From an uncultured Faecalicoccus sp. (GTDB lineage: Bacteria > Bacillota_I > Bacilli_A > Erysipelotrichales > Erysipelotrichaceae), in contig CABVDD010000042.1 in NCBI GenBank assembly GCA_902497095.1, positions 1 to 16,332 on the forward strand: a stretch of 16,332 bases of DNA, read 5' to 3'. Below are positions 14,808 through 16,332 of this stretch, piece by piece; positions within the stretch are counted from its first letter, which is position 1; every line of letters starts with the position of its first letter. The notes below the pieces were generated by a model, which did not search any database, was not told the DNA's origin, and saw only the letters and a program-made list of their open reading frames with translations. The translations under genes were made by a program, and so were the position numbers.

Positions 14808-14854
14808 CCTTTCCTTTATTTTATTAGTTATGGTTTAAATACAATAAAAGTCAA

Positions 14855-16054
14855 TTATAAATCAAATGCCTTTCCTAATACTTGAATAGCTTTTTCTTTA
14901 TCTTGTGCATCAATTGTCAATGAAATAGAAATTTCACTGGAAGTAATCATATAATAAGGAATATTATTCTCTCGTAATGTATTCAATACTTTAGAGGCAA
15001 TTCCACTGTGTGTTGAAATTCCCAAGCCTACCAAAGAAAGCTTGATGAAGCCAAGCATACGCGTAATTGGATAATTTTGTCCTACTTTATCCATATTTTC
15101 CATGATTATACGACTTTGTTCTTCTGTACAATAAAAAGAAAAATTTGCCTTTCCTTCATCATCCAATTGTTGAGAGATCGTATCCAAATTAATGTTTAGA
15201 TCGGCAATCATCTGAAACAGTTTACCTAAAAATACACCATCATTTTCTATATGACTGATGCGCATGATCGCATAATCATCTTTTACGCTTAAACCAGTAA
15301 TTGGCATATCTTCCAATTGTTTTGTATGTTCCATGATCCATGTTCCTTTCTTTTGTAAGCCTTCTAATGCTTTTCCAAGATATAATGGCACTTGATATTT
15401 GCTTGCCAATTCTACACTTCGAGTTTCCAAAACACCTGAGCCAAGACAAGCCATCTGCATCATTTCCTGATAATTCACTTCTGTTAATCGTTTCGCTTTT
15501 GGATAGAGTCTAGGATCTATTGTATATACTCCATTAACATCCGTATATATATAACAAGGCCATCCAAGTTTGGCTGCCAAAGCAACCGCTGTTGTGTCGC
15601 TGCCACCTCTTCCCAAGGTTGTGATTTCTCCATTTTCTGTAGCCCCTTGAAAGCCTGCAACAACTACTACTTTTCCTTCATCCAAATGTTTTTTTACATT
15701 GGTCAAATCTACATCTTTGATACGAGCATGCGCATGATGATGACTAGTAATAAAGCCACATTGATAACCTGTCAAAGATATTGCGGGTATACCTAATGCA
15801 TCAATAGCCATAGCTAATAATGTGATCGTCCTTTGTTCTCCTGTGGATAATAAAGAATCAAGTTCTCTTTCATTGATATGATTTGAAACCTGACTGGCCA
15901 GATCGATCAGTTTATTGGTCATGCCTCCCATTGCGCTGGCAACAATGACTAAAGTATGCCCCGCTTCTTTCATTTCTTTTACATGTCTTGCGATTGCCTG
16001 TATCTGCTCAATAGAACCAACACTTGTTCCACCATATTTCTCTACAATATTCAT
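14855..16054 (-). CDS. lysC: Aspartate kinase, monofunctional
   Basis: It phosphorylates aspartate, the first step toward lysine, threonine, methionine and diaminopimelate. Starting at 16054 it has 399 aa, the normal length. The N-terminal kinase domain begins MNIVEKYGGTSVGS. It includes VIVASAMGGMTNKL, LLSTGEQRT, GFQGATENGEITTLGRGGSDTTAVAL and YTDVNGVYTIDPR. Two ACT domains follow from about residue 260 and should carry feedback inhibition by an end-product amino acid. AAAGG lies 9 bases before the chosen ATG; an in-frame ATG at 16063 overlaps that SD site and is less likely. The short 5' leader leaves no room for a lysine riboswitch. The nearest gene downstream is the PHP protein, with no other lysine-pathway genes in view. 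Confidence 0.96.
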   Translation of the reverse strand: MNIVEKYGGTSVGSIEQIQAIARHVKEMKEAGHTLVIVASAMGGMTNKLIDLASQVSNHINERELDSLLSTGEQRTITLLAMAIDALGIPAISLTGYQCGFITSHHHAHARIKDVDLTNVKKHLDEGKVVVVAGFQGATENGEITTLGRGGSDTTAVALAAKLGWPCYIYTDVNGVYTIDPRLYPKAKRLTEVNYQEMMQMACLGSGVLETRSVELASKYQVPLYLGKALEGLQKKGTWIMEHTKQLEDMPITGLSVKDDYAIMRISHIENDGVFLGKLFQMIADLNINLDTISQQLDDEGKANFSFYCTEEQSRIIMENMDKVGQNYPITRMLGFIKLSLVGLGISTHSGIASKVLNTLRENNIPYYMITSSEISISLTIDAQDKEKAIQVLGKAFDL

Positions 16055-16079
16055 AAACAACATCCTTTAAAACGGAATT

Positions 16080-16108
16080 ATTTTATCACTTGAAAAAAGA
16101 ATGCACAA
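16080..16108 (-). promoter_or_regulatory. lysC promoter overlapping the upstream terminator
   Basis: TTGTGC (16108-16103), 17 bases, TAAAAT (16085-16080), with TG one base before the -10 (extended -10). The -35 lies in the 3' arm of the terminator hairpin of the preceding gene. Confidence 0.55.
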
Positions 16109-16122
16109 TGAAATGTGCATTC
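16093..16122 (-). terminator. Terminator of the Rpn-like gene
   Basis: GAATGCACA (16122-16114) pairs perfectly with TGTGCATTC (16107-16099) around a 6-base loop, then six T (16098-16093) on the minus strand, 15 bases after the stop codon. Confidence 0.9.
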
Positions 16123-16137
16123 ACGATCTTGTCTTTT

Positions 16138-16332
16138 TTATACTTTTGATGTTGTTGAATCTTCCTTTCCACAAATTTCATCGATTTGTTGTTTGGTGTA
16201 GCCTAATGTGCGCATCTTTTCTCTTATCTGTTCCTGCGCTGTTTGATACCCTTCATGAATACCTTCTTCTTTCCCCAGATTGATCATCCTTCTTTGATAA
16301 CTGCCCAGTTCATGGCTGACATTGACCTTTTC
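16138..16332 (-). CDS. C-terminal tail of a probable Rpn/PD-(D/E)XK nuclease-family protein (partial)
   Basis: The minus strand is open from the right edge to TAA at 16138, giving 64 residues. The tail has a basic/acidic helical stretch, MINLGKEEGIHEGYQ, then AQEQIREKM and a LGYTKQQIDEIC segment. The KEEG(I/M)xEG repeat and the LGY(T/S)xxQI ending are typical of the C termini of Rpn (recombination-promoting nuclease, formerly 'putative transposase' YhgA-like) proteins in Firmicutes, as I recall them. The catalytic domain lies outside the window, so activity cannot be judged. It ends in a strong terminator. The call rests on the tail only. Confidence 0.6.
   Translation of the reverse strand, partial: EKVNVSHELGSYQRRMINLGKEEGIHEGYQTAQEQIREKMRTLGYTKQQIDEICGKEDSTTSKV

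Noticed and set aside
16055..16079. Lysine riboswitch ahead of lysC
   Set aside because: The leader from the predicted start is only about 20 bases, too short for an L-box.

Overview
The window looks like a low-GC Bacillota chromosome. A lysine T-box leader precedes lysS, several starts carry GGAGG-type Shine-Dalgarno (SD) sites, and there is a type II-A CRISPR-Cas locus with a Csn2-family gene. The mix of genes, and the Rpn-like nuclease tail at the right edge, would fit an Erysipelotrichales-type gut Firmicute. That placement is inference, not proof.

Left part (1-7267), housekeeping. lysS (minus, cut by the left edge) sits behind a T-box riboswitch with a Lys AAA specifier. tsaC (minus) diverges from an apparent three-gene plus-strand operon: mnmE, a DUF1622-like membrane protein and a membrane-anchored metallophosphoesterase. 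The last of these converges on and overlaps the 3' end of folC (minus). folC diverges from ung (plus), and ung ends in an intrinsic terminator that abuts the CRISPR array. tsaC and mnmE concern tRNA modification, lysS tRNA charging, folC folate metabolism and ung DNA repair.

Middle (7269-13830), a compact type II-A CRISPR-Cas locus read entirely on the minus strand: cas9, tracrRNA, cas1, cas2, csn2, short leader, array of four repeats and three spacers. Cas9 (1329 aa) keeps all expected RuvC and HNH residues. The tracrRNA was recognised from its anti-repeat, nexus and terminator in the cas9-cas1 gap; a good promoter for it lies in the last codons of cas9. csn2 is split by a -1 frameshift at an A8 run. 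The array is very small and its leader-distal repeat carries a 9-bp internal duplication. Interference looks intact, while spacer acquisition may be impaired, or may depend on frameshifting and on readthrough of the tracrRNA terminator.

Right part (13861-16332), minus strand: the C-terminal tail of an Rpn/PD-(D/E)XK-type protein with its terminator, then lysC (aspartate kinase) with a promoter overlapping that terminator, then a PHP-domain phosphoesterase ending in its own terminator just upstream of cas9.

I found no rRNA, tRNA, insertion sequence or prophage. The most unusual signals are the csn2 frameshift, a degenerate sense repeat inside the tracrRNA that could fold back on its anti-repeat, and the near-leaderless promoters of tsaC and folC.
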